Shown: positions 43,310 to 50,529 of the stretch, piece by piece
Numbering within the stretch: position 1 is the stretch's first letter
How the letters are laid out: every line of letters begins with the position of its first letter
Assembly (NCBI GenBank): GCA_002256385.1
Contig: NKJD01000026.1
Coordinates: forward strand, 1 to 50,646
DNA: 50,646 nt
Direction of reading: 5' to 3'
DNA from: Flavobacterium sp. BFFFF2
GTDB lineage: Bacteria > Bacteroidota > Bacteroidia > Flavobacteriales > Flavobacteriaceae
Translations under genes and position numbers: made by a program
The notes under the pieces: model-generated
Databases searched by the model: none
The model's input: only the letters and a program-made list of their open reading frames with translations
What the model was told of the DNA's origin: nothing

Positions 43310-43462
43310 ATGAAAACAACCACCAAAAAAACGACGCCAAAGGCTGCAAGTAGCAAAGCCAAAACAAGCGAAGCACCAAAAAAGATTTCTAAGACTTGGC
43401 AAGCGTTTGAAAAAATAATCGGGACTGGAAAAATAGTAGATATGAAAGCTGTTTTAAAGTAA
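43310..43462 (+). CDS. VapB-like antitoxin 2, small Lys-rich protein
   Basis: A 50-residue paralogue of antitoxin 1: identical first 19 residues, then SEAPKKISKTWQAFEKIIG and the end IVDMKAVLK. The region between the tail and the final motif differs from copies 1 and 3, which may give toxin specificity. It ends seven bases before the GTG of toxin 2. Confidence 0.75.
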   Translation: MKTTTKKTTPKAASSKAKTSEAPKKISKTWQAFEKIIGTGKIVDMKAVLK

Positions 43463-43469
43463 ATAAGTT

Positions 43470-43889
43470 GTGCGCTATTTATTAGACACAAACATATTAG
43501 CCTTTTTGGTGTCTGGCGACTCGGATAGTATTTCTAATGATACAAAAGAAATTTTATCAAATCATCAGAACCTATTATTTGCAAGCTCCATTTCCTTAGT
43601 AGAACTTTTGCAGTTGTTCAGAATCAGAAAAATTCAACCAAAAGCATTTCAAGACGCACTCACAATGTGCAACGCCATCGAAAAAGAGTTCTACATCAAA
43701 ATCATTCCGTTTGCCAAAGAACATGTAAGCACTTTGTCAAAGTTGCAAATTCCTGCCGACCACAACGACCCGTTTGACCATGCCATTATTGCGCAGGCCA
43801 TGTCCGAGAAAATGACCTTGGTTTCGTCAGATAAAAAGTTTAAGGAATATGTGCCGCAACAGTTGCGTTTGGCTTTTAATAGGAGGTAA
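43470..43889 (+). CDS. VapC-type PIN-domain toxin 2, GTG start
   Basis: A 139-residue PIN-domain ribonuclease beginning with GTG (MRYLLDTNILAFL). The acidic residues are kept (LLDTN, VELLQ, DHNDPFDHA, SSDKKF). Residues about 11-65 differ strongly from toxins 1 and 3, but the 3' part from about codon 68 is almost identical to toxin 1 in DNA, which suggests recombination between copies. Confidence 0.87.
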   Translation: MRYLLDTNILAFLVSGDSDSISNDTKEILSNHQNLLFASSISLVELLQLFRIRKIQPKAFQDALTMCNAIEKEFYIKIIPFAKEHVSTLSKLQIPADHNDPFDHAIIAQAMSEKMTLVSSDKKFKEYVPQQLRLAFNRR

Positions 43890-43939
43890 AAAAAATCTTT
43901 GCTCTTGCTTCTTTTCTCTTGGCTCTAGTTGCATTTTAT

Positions 43940-43981
43940 AACTTTTGGAATAACGCCCAACAAGACAATCAGTTATCTTTG
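43940..43981 (+). promoter_or_regulatory. Conserved promoter module of toxin-antitoxin pair 3
   Basis: AACTTTTGGAATAAC followed by TATCTTTG (43974-43981) as in the other pairs. It lies about 20 bases before the antitoxin 3 start. Confidence 0.6.
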
Positions 43982-44001
43982 TGTTTTAAAAATTACAGTC
44001 C

Positions 44002-44154
44002 ATGAAAACGACCACCAAAAAATCGACGCCAAAGCCTACAAGCAGCAAAGCCAAAACGAGCGAAGCACCAAAAAAACATTCAAAAACATGGTTGGCTGTT
44101 TTGGCGAACCAAGGAACAGGAGAAATTGTAGATATGAGAGCCGTTTTAAAATAA
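44002..44154 (+). CDS. VapB-like antitoxin 3, small Lys-rich protein
   Basis: A 50-residue paralogue: MKTTTKKSTPKPTSSKAKTS tail, KKHSKTWLAVLANQGTG, then EIVDMRAVLK. The frame is intact although its toxin is truncated. It ends four bases before toxin 3. Confidence 0.75.
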   Translation: MKTTTKKSTPKPTSSKAKTSEAPKKHSKTWLAVLANQGTGEIVDMRAVLK

Positions 44155-44158
44155 AACG

Positions 44159-44581
44159 ATGTCACGCTATTTATTAGATACCAACGTTTTAGTATTTATG
44201 CTATTAGCAGAAGTAGATAATATTTCGAATGATACGCAAACAATTTTAGACGATTACTCTAATCAATTATTTACCAGTTCTGTAACTGTAATGGAAATTT
44301 TACAATTGCTTAGAATTAAAAAAATTAAGGCAAAAAAGTACCAAACGCCTACCGAATTATTCTCAGCTATTGAAAGCGAGTTCTACATTAAAATCATTCC
44401 ATTTGCCAAAGAACATTTAAGCACTTTGTCAAAGTTGCAAATCCCTGCCGATCACAACGACCCGTTTGACCACGCCATTATTGCACAAGCCCTGTCCGAA
44501 AAAATGACCTTGGTTTCGTAAGATAAAAAGTTTAAGGAATATGTGCCGCAACAGTTGCGTTTGGCTTTTAATAGAAGGTAA
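44159..44581 (+). pseudogene. VapC-type PIN-domain toxin 3, cut by an in-frame TAA
   Basis: The first 120 codons encode a PIN domain like toxin 1 (D in LLDTN, E in VMEIL, DHNDPFDHA). Codon 121 is TAA (44519-44521) where paralogues have TCA, so the SSDKKF segment with the last acidic residue (D122) and 19 further residues are lost. After the stop the frame continues for 19 codons nearly identical to toxin 2 and ends at 44581. Full length would be 140 residues, as in toxin 1. The toxin is probably inactive; the intact antitoxin could still neutralise related toxins. Confidence 0.85.
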
Positions 44582-44624
44582 CGTAAAATTCTTTGCTCTT
44601 TTTTCTTTGCTCTTGCCTCTTACT

Positions 44625-45203
44625 CTATTTTCCCAAAAATCCCAGAAACGCCTTCAGCGCCTTCGCTCGGTGGCTCCATTGGTTTTTTTGCTCGGGGCTC
44701 ATTTCGGCAAATGTCAAGGTGTGCCCGTCAGGAATAAAGAGTGGGTCATACCCAAACCCTTTGTTGCCTTTGCGTTCAAGTTGTATTTGGCCGCAAATTT
44801 GACCCGTAAAACAATGGACTTGTTGGCCATCGTGGTAGGCAATCACCGTTTTAAAGCAAGCACTTCTATCGGTTTTATCTTGAAGTTCGTGCAAAAGCTT
44901 ATTCATGTTGGCGTCGTGGTTTTTGGCTTCGCCAGCATAACGGCCCGAATATATGCCCGGAGCGCCTTGTAATGCCGCTACCTCGAGTCCGCTGTCGTCT
45001 GCAAAACACGCCACCCCAAATCGTTCGGCTATATACGTTGCTTTTTGAATCGCATTTTCTTCTAGGGTGGTTCCTGTTTCGGCTAATTCGTGGTCAAGCT
45101 TAAATTCATCTAAGTTCTTTAAGACGAAACCTTCGGGTAAAAGTGCCGCAATTTCATTGAATTTATTTAGATTTTGCGAAGCAAAATAAAGGGTTTGATG
45201 CAT
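44625..45203 (-). CDS. rdgB: Non-canonical purine NTP pyrophosphatase, RdgB/HAM1 family
   Basis: A 192-residue cytoplasmic enzyme that hydrolyses dITP, XTP and related deaminated purine triphosphates to monophosphates, keeping them out of DNA and RNA. Seen: FASQNLNKFNEI at the N-terminus, the acidic FADDSGLEVAALQGAPGIYSGRYAG motif, and NKGFGYDPLFIPDG with FAEMSPEQKNQWSHRAKAL at the C-terminus. All are family hallmarks and the length is normal. It has its own promoter and faces the toxin array. Confidence 0.95.
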   Translation of the reverse strand: MHQTLYFASQNLNKFNEIAALLPEGFVLKNLDEFKLDHELAETGTTLEENAIQKATYIAERFGVACFADDSGLEVAALQGAPGIYSGRYAGEAKNHDANMNKLLHELQDKTDRSACFKTVIAYHDGQQVHCFTGQICGQIQLERKGNKGFGYDPLFIPDGHTLTFAEMSPEQKNQWSHRAKALKAFLGFLGK

Positions 45204-45219
45204 AGAAATAAATTTGAAG

Positions 45220-45250
45220 CAAAGGTAAGTGTTACATCACTGAAAATCAA
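45220..45250 (-). promoter_or_regulatory. Bacteroidota-type promoter of rdgB
   Basis: On the minus strand TTG (45248-45250), 20 bases, then TACCTTTG (45220-45227), fitting TTG-N17-23-TAnnTTTG. The -7 box is 16 bases before the ATG. Confidence 0.7.
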
Positions 45251-45453
45251 TTGAAATCTGATCTGTTCATATATGTTGAAAAACAATTTCAGTTTTACAG
45301 ATCGAAAAAACAAGCCGAAAAATAGCGTAGCAAAAATGGATGTATACGCGCTGAAGTAGAAAAAATAATTTCAAGATAACGATTTGAATTAAAACCAAAA
45401 AGGGTTTGATTGTATCGCGATTTGTCTTTGTTTTGCAGTTCCAAAATTTCTCC

Positions 45454-48336
45454 ATGCCTACCATGTACATCCTTTGTTTTGACCTCACTTTTAATACCAA
45501 AATCAACCATTTTTTACCGAGTGCTTACATTGCAAAAAAGGAAGGTCAACAATTGGGATATGTTGAAAAAACAGCAAACATCCAAACCATCAACAGCTGC
45601 AACCTGACGATTTCAAACGACGACCAAAGTTTGCTCGATATTTGTGATGCCTTGTCATCGGATGCGCTTTCTAAAAAATACAACCAAAAAAACAAAGTAA
45701 AAAAACCGCTGGAAACCTTGCTGAAAGAGGCCGATTTTGCGAAGGCTTTTTACCACTACATTGCTTTTAAGTTGACCGTCTTTCTAGAAACATGCCAAAA
45801 AAACAAACTGCCTTTGAGCTGTAATTTCCAAAGGGAAATTCCTTTTGGGGTGCAGCAATTAGTGTATGCCGAAATGCCGCTTAGGGCGCATTTGACATTT
45901 GAAAAAGTGCCCGACCAAATTAGGTACACGTTGCGCTTGCAAGACAACACCCTTTTTTATCCGTCTGAACGAGCTGTTTCTTTGCTGTTGAACACCCCTG
46001 CTTGGGTCAGTGTGGACTCGAAATTGTACAAACTTGACACCATCAACAGCCATAAGATTGCACCTTTTTTAAGGAAACAAACTATAGAAATACCCGAAAG
46101 AACGAGCCAAAAGTATTTTGAAACGTTCATTAAAGACATGGCTAATAAAGTAGAAATTGACGCCATTGGTTTTGACATGATTCAGAAATCGCGCGTTCAA
46201 AAGTGTTGGGTAGAGCCATTTTTCCACTTGTTTAAAAACGCGTATTTTTTTGAACTATGTTTTGAATATGAAGACGCTTCCTTCGCTTTTTCAGACCCAA
46301 AAAAGGTGTGTTCTACCATTCAAATTAACGAGCAAATTTCAGTGATTCAAACCAAAAGAAACGCCGACGAAGAACAGCAGTGGATTCAAAAAGCGGCTGA
46401 TGTTGGTTTAACTCAAAACGAAAACAAACTGTTTGAACCAGCAGCAAAAAGTGTAAAAGCCAATAAATATGCGACCATTCAATGGCTCATTGAAAACAAA
46501 CAAAATATTGAAAATCAAGGTTTTTCAATGGATGAATTGGCCATTGAAAAGAAAGAAATGAGTCTTGACTTTGGAACCATTTCACTAAAAACAACCGAAA
46601 ACGAAGATTGGTTCGATGTGCAAATGCACATTACATGTGGCGAATTTGTGTTTCCTTTTGTGCAAATTGTGCCCAACATCAAATTGAACGATCCTTTTTT
46701 TGAATTGCCCAACGGACAGTTTTTTTTAATTCCTCACGAATGGTTTAGTCAGTACAAGGGCTTGGTTGAAATGGGTAAAATACAAGGGAGCAACCTGACC
46801 ATCAAAAAAAGCCAATTGCCTCTGTTGAAGGAATTGCCCGGCTTTGACCAAGAACCTCAACCCACTGTTTCCATGGGTGAATTTACACCGTCAAAGAACC
46901 TAAAAGCCACCTTGCGGCAGTACCAAATGGAAGGTGTTCAATGGCTTGTAGACCACCATCACAACCAACTAGGTGCCTGCCTTGCTGACGACATGGGTTT
47001 GGGAAAAACACTGCAAACCTTGGCACTTTTGCTGCATGTGAAAGACCAACTGAAGCCTGAATTGTCGGCGGAAACAGATGATTTGTTTTCAAAACATGTA
47101 CCTCAAGAAGTTCCTCTCAGAACCTTGGTAGTTGCCCCATCGTCCTTGCTTTTTAATTGGCACAATGAAGCCATAAAGTATGCGCCCACTTTGCGTTCAG
47201 TGGTGTACGCCGGAACAAACCGAAAAGAATTACAATCAAAAATAGCCCAATACGACTTGGTTTTTACGTCCTATCCGATTGTATTAAAGGACATTGCTTT
47301 CTTGGAAAATTTGTCCTTTAGGTATGTGGTAGTTGATGAAAGTCAATATATTAAAAATAAAAATTCAAAAATATTTCAGGCTTTAAACCGCTTGCAAACC
47401 GAACATAAAATTACTTTAAGCGGCACGCCGATTGAAAACTCATTGGACGATTTGTGGTCACAAATGCAGTTTATTAACCCCGATTTATTGGGTGAATATG
47501 CTTTTTTTGTTCGCTATTTTAAAAATCCGATTCAAAAAAACAAAGACGAAAAAGCCATTGAGGAACTCAAAAAACTGATTCAACCCTACATTTTAAGACG
47601 AACCAAAAGCCAAGTTGCCAAAGATTTGCCTTCACTTACTGAACAAGTGATTTACACAGAAATGCTGCCCGAGCAACAAGCCTGGTATGAAAAAGAAAAG
47701 TCAATGGTTCGGAATTATGTTTTGTCGGACAACCCATCAAAAAACAAACTTACCGTTTTAAATTCCCTCATGAAATTGCGCCAACTGGCCAATCACCCAA
47801 AACTTATTGAAGCGAATACTGATTTGGAATCGGGCAAATTTGCCGATGTGGTTGCCTATTTGGAAACTTTGTTGAAGGCAAAACAAAAGGTGTTGTTGTT
47901 TAGTTCATTTGTAAAACACCTGGCTATTTATACCGACTGGTGTATTGAAAACAACCATTCATTTTGCTTGCTGACGGGTGAAACTTCGCCCGAAACCAGA
48001 GAACATGAAGTGCTTGAATTTCAAAACAACCCCGATAAACACTTGTTTTTTATTTCTTTAAAAGCCGGCGGCGTAGGGCTCAATTTAACGGCGGCCAACT
48101 ATGTGGTGCTGTTAGACCCCTGGTGGAATCCGTTTGCCGAAAACCAAGCCATTGCTCGGGCGCATCGAATTGGCCAACACAATCAGGTGCATGTGGCGCG
48201 GTTTATTGCGAAAGACAGCATCGAAGAAAAAATTCGGTCGTTGCAAGACAAGAAAAAAGGATTGGCAGAAACCATCATTGACACGGATGCTTTATCCGAT
48301 GAAATCACAGAAAATCTGGCGTATCTTTTGGCATGA
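45454..48336 (+). CDS. SNF2-family helicase (DEAD/DEAH-box, HepA-like)
   Basis: A 960-residue Swi2/Snf2-type ATPase counted from the ATG at 45454 (MPTMYILCFDLTFNTKINHF); the earlier in-frame start would add 16 residues and is less likely. The N-terminal 480 residues are a family-specific extension. Helicase core: LRQYQMEGVQWL, Walker A DDMGLGKT at 512-519, DESQ at 628-631 instead of DEAH, SGTPIENSLDDLWSQM, then the C-terminal lobe with LLTGETSP, SLKAGGVGLNLTAANYVVLLDPWWNP and the arginine finger region QAIARAHRIGQ. Likely remodels protein-nucleic acid complexes. No methyltransferase or nuclease gene lies next to it, so a defence role is not supported here. Confidence 0.92.
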   Translation: MPTMYILCFDLTFNTKINHFLPSAYIAKKEGQQLGYVEKTANIQTINSCNLTISNDDQSLLDICDALSSDALSKKYNQKNKVKKPLETLLKEADFAKAFYHYIAFKLTVFLETCQKNKLPLSCNFQREIPFGVQQLVYAEMPLRAHLTFEKVPDQIRYTLRLQDNTLFYPSERAVSLLLNTPAWVSVDSKLYKLDTINSHKIAPFLRKQTIEIPERTSQKYFETFIKDMANKVEIDAIGFDMIQKSRVQKCWVEPFFHLFKNAYFFELCFEYEDASFAFSDPKKVCSTIQINEQISVIQTKRNADEEQQWIQKAADVGLTQNENKLFEPAAKSVKANKYATIQWLIENKQNIENQGFSMDELAIEKKEMSLDFGTISLKTTENEDWFDVQMHITCGEFVFPFVQIVPNIKLNDPFFELPNGQFFLIPHEWFSQYKGLVEMGKIQGSNLTIKKSQLPLLKELPGFDQEPQPTVSMGEFTPSKNLKATLRQYQMEGVQWLVDHHHNQLGACLADDMGLGKTLQTLALLLHVKDQLKPELSAETDDLFSKHVPQEVPLRTLVVAPSSLLFNWHNEAIKYAPTLRSVVYAGTNRKELQSKIAQYDLVFTSYPIVLKDIAFLENLSFRYVVVDESQYIKNKNSKIFQALNRLQTEHKITLSGTPIENSLDDLWSQMQFINPDLLGEYAFFVRYFKNPIQKNKDEKAIEELKKLIQPYILRRTKSQVAKDLPSLTEQVIYTEMLPEQQAWYEKEKSMVRNYVLSDNPSKNKLTVLNSLMKLRQLANHPKLIEANTDLESGKFADVVAYLETLLKAKQKVLLFSSFVKHLAIYTDWCIENNHSFCLLTGETSPETREHEVLEFQNNPDKHLFFISLKAGGVGLNLTAANYVVLLDPWWNPFAENQAIARAHRIGQHNQVHVARFIAKDSIEEKIRSLQDKKKGLAETIIDTDALSDEITENLAYLLA

Positions 48337-48580
48337 TATACCTTAGCGAACGAGTTGTTTTTCGCCAGAAAAGGGCGGCAATCGCTTAGGTAAGGGGTGT
48401 TGGTTTTTGTTTAAAAAGTGGTTGCCGTTTGTTTTTATTTGTAAAAAAATCTTTGAATAAGTTGAAAAACCAACGGGAAGCCATAGAACGATTTTGAACA
48501 ATTGCTCGCATGATCAATTCAACCCTGCGAACCCCAATGGCTACTAAGATTAGTTGTGAAAATAGAAACCTTTTTAAACA

Positions 48581-48611
48581 ACCCTGTTAGGGTTTTAAAC
48601 CCTAACAGGGT
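48581..48611. repeat. Intergenic palindrome (ACCCTGTTAGGG family)
   Basis: ACCCTGTTAGGGTTT and its exact complement flank one T. Same family as 24926-24958, in which the same sequence stands in the other arm order. Confidence 0.85.
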
Positions 48612-48619
48612 GCTATTCC

Positions 48620-48656
48620 AACCCCACCAAATGGACCTTTGGTGGGGTTTGGTTTT
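48620..48656 (+). terminator. Hairpin terminator downstream of the SNF2 gene
   Basis: AACCCCACCAAA (48620-48631) pairs perfectly with TTTGGTGGGGTT (48638-48649) around a 6-base loop and is followed by TGGTTTTT. It is 280 bases after the SNF2 stop, so it could also be an independent repeat. Confidence 0.6.
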
Positions 48657-48748
48657 TAAATAGCGAACTAATTTCTACCAACCCCAAAATGCAACAAAAA
48701 AGACTTGCTTCTTTCTTCTTTCTTCTTTTCTCTTGACCCCCATTTTAT

Positions 48749-48790
48749 AACTTTTGGAATAACTACCTTCAAGACAAACATTTATCTTTG
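48749..48790 (+). promoter_or_regulatory. Conserved promoter module of toxin-antitoxin pair 4
   Basis: AACTTTTGGAATAAC and the TATCTTTG -7 box (48783-48790), as in pairs 1-3, but here before an unrelated antitoxin. It is 25 bases before the start codon at 48816. Confidence 0.6.
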
Positions 48791-48815
48791 TGCTTTAAAT
48801 AGGTTGAAAATAAAA

Positions 48816-49019
48816 ATGAAAACCTTAATACAAAAAATAAATACACTGCCTTTGATCAAAAAAAAAGCCGTAGGTGATTTTGTTGATTCCTTGCTTGTAG
48901 AAAATTTAGCTAAAAATACAGTTGCAAAGAAGTTGCGTTCATGTGGTGTGTTTAAAAACAAAATCAAGATCAGTCCAGATTTTGATGAGCCATTAGATGA
49001 TTTTAACATGTATCAGTAA
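48816..49019 (+). CDS. DUF2281-like antitoxin (VapB-type) 4
   Basis: A 67-residue protein of the DUF2281-like antitoxin group: KTLIQKINTLPLIKKKAVGDFVDSLL at the N-terminus, then a KIKISPDFDEPLDDFN tail, the usual toxin-binding end. It is unlike the Lys-rich antitoxins 1-3. Its stop overlaps the next start (TAATG). I start at the ATG at 48816 because the N-terminus then fits the family. Confidence 0.78.
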   Translation: MKTLIQKINTLPLIKKKAVGDFVDSLLVENLAKNTVAKKLRSCGVFKNKIKISPDFDEPLDDFNMYQ

Positions 49020-49105
49020 TGAATTATTTACTAGATACCCACACGCTATTGTGGTTTATGACGGATGATCATTTGCTATCGAAGAAAGCAAGCTGCCTTT
49101 TTTGA
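49019..49105 (+). pseudogene. Truncated VapC-type PIN-domain toxin 4
   Basis: Only 28 codons remain: MNYLLDTHTLLWFMTDDHLL then SKKA, a typical PIN-domain start with the first catalytic Asp (D6). The frame ends in CLF and TGA at 49103-49105. The family is normally about 130 residues, so roughly four-fifths is missing. A DUF4143 ATPase region begins right after. The lost 3' part is not found downstream in the window. Confidence 0.8.
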
Positions 49106-49177
49106 TTGTATTCCGTAAAAAATATGCTTTTTTTGGATTTTGTTCCAAAAAAGTTGTTTTTTTGTAAAAAACAGAAA

Positions 49178-50299
49178 ATGATCACACGGTTTTTAGAGCA
49201 AACGCTGGTTTCTAATTTGTTTAAGAACAAAGTTATTTTGTTATTAGGGGCAAGGCAAACTGGCAAAACAACTTTGCTTAGGAAAATTGCATTAGCCTAT
49301 AATGACGTTTTATGGCTAAATGGGGATGAATATGACATTCAAGAGCGTTTTAAAAAAGCAACCTCTACACAATTGAAATCATTAATTGGCAATGCCAAAA
49401 TTGTGATTATTGATGAAGCACAACGAATTGAAAACATTGGGTTGAGCCTGAAAATTATCCATGACACCTATCCTGAGATTCAGTTGATAGCGACAGGTTC
49501 TTCTTCTTTTGAATTAAAAAACAAAACGAATGAACCCTTAACAGGTAGAAAATTAGAGTACCAATTGTTTCCCATTTCTTTTGCAGAAATGGCAAATTAC
49601 CAAAGTGAGTTAATAGAAATTAGACAGTTAAGTACCCGACTGGTTTTTGGTTATTACCCCGAAATTGTAATGCATGAAGGTAATGAAATAGAATTGCTCA
49701 AGTCACTGTCTGATAGTTTTCTTTTTAAAGATGTTCTCATGCTTGAATCGATCAAAAAACCAGAGAAACTAGTAAAATTACTTCAAGCGTTGGCTTTTCA
49801 ATTAGGTTCAGAAGTTTCATATAATGAAATTGGTGGTTTAGTAGGATTGGACAGCAAAACGGTAGAAAACTATATTAACTTACTAGAGAAGTCATTTGTT
49901 GTCTTTAAGCAAAACGCATTCAACCGAAATCTGAGGAACGAATTGAAAATGGCCAAAAAAATATATTTCTTTGATAATGGCATTAGAAATGCATTAATTT
50001 CAAATTTTCAAATTGTTGAAGGTCGCCAAGACATTGGTGCTTTATTTGAGAATCTTTTGGTTTCGGAACGAATGAAATACAATCATTATAACAGAAATTA
50101 TGTAAACACCTACTTTTGGCGAACAAAGGAACAACAAGAAATAGACTATATCGAAGATCAAAATGGACAAATAGCCGCATTTGAATTTAAATGGAATGCA
50201 CATAGAAAAGTAAAATTTTCCAAAACATTTTTAAATGCATATCCTGATGCTTCAACAAACATTATTACCAATCAAGATTTTGCCTCGTTTTTAATGTAG
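49178..50299 (+). CDS. AAA ATPase with DUF4143 domain
   Basis: A 373-residue AAA_14/DUF4143 protein from the ATG at 49178; the earlier in-frame start at 49106 would add 24 residues read from the broken toxin junction. Walker A is GARQTGKTT at 24-32, Walker B IVIIDEAQ at 75-82 and TGSSSFEL follows as a sensor. The middle has a winged-helix-like segment (VSYNEIGGLVGLDSKTVENYI). The C-terminal part has FENLLVSE, EIDYIED and FEFKW, a PD-(D/E)XK-like arrangement seen in DUF4143. Function not established; such ATPases are common in mobile and accessory regions. Confidence 0.87.
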   Translation: MITRFLEQTLVSNLFKNKVILLLGARQTGKTTLLRKIALAYNDVLWLNGDEYDIQERFKKATSTQLKSLIGNAKIVIIDEAQRIENIGLSLKIIHDTYPEIQLIATGSSSFELKNKTNEPLTGRKLEYQLFPISFAEMANYQSELIEIRQLSTRLVFGYYPEIVMHEGNEIELLKSLSDSFLFKDVLMLESIKKPEKLVKLLQALAFQLGSEVSYNEIGGLVGLDSKTVENYINLLEKSFVVFKQNAFNRNLRNELKMAKKIYFFDNGIRNALISNFQIVEGRQDIGALFENLLVSERMKYNHYNRNYVNTYFWRTKEQQEIDYIEDQNGQIAAFEFKWNAHRKVKFSKTFLNAYPDASTNIITNQDFASFLM

Positions 50300-50336
50300 T
50301 GCAATAAGATTTTCACAAAGTAAAACCGCTGCGCTC

Positions 50337-50414
50337 ATGTTACCGCTAGTAAAAATTATTGACATTCAACCAAACCTAATTGATTGTGAATTGAACAATG
50401 GTGTCAAGAAGTGA
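50337..50414 (+). pseudogene. Possible DUF2442-like gene remnant
   Basis: A 25-codon frame encodes MLPLVKIIDIQPNLIDCELN then NGVKK and stops at TGA. The start resembles small DUF2442-type proteins, which are normally about 80 residues, so it would be a 5' remnant. The short length makes this uncertain. Confidence 0.4.
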
Positions 50415-50456
50415 ATTGACCTAAATCCGTTGTTAAAAAAATAGGCTCATTTTAAA

Positions 50457-50517
50457 CCCAGATTACGCATTAGAAATTTATTACATGGAAAAATGACTGT
50501 AAATCTGGTAATGTACT
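50457..50517 (+). repeat. CCCAGATTA...GGAAAAATGAC repeat unit
   Basis: Matches 36947-37007 with about three differences over 61 bases and ends in GTAATGTACT like that copy. CCAGATT near one end and AATCTGG near the other are complementary. Confidence 0.8.
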
Positions 50518-50529
50518 GATGAATTGATC

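Larger units (their letters stand above)
48337..48815. other. Intergenic region with palindromes and the fourth toxin-antitoxin promoter
   Basis: About 480 bases. Nothing is visible in the first 230. Then come a 31-bp palindrome (48581-48611), a strong hairpin at 48620-48649, a pyrimidine-rich tract (about 48706-48735) and the conserved promoter module (48749-48790). Confidence 0.7.

Noticed and set aside
45406..48336. SNF2 gene as part of a known restriction or DISARM-type defence locus
   Set aside because: No methyltransferase, nuclease or phospholipase-type partner lies beside it.
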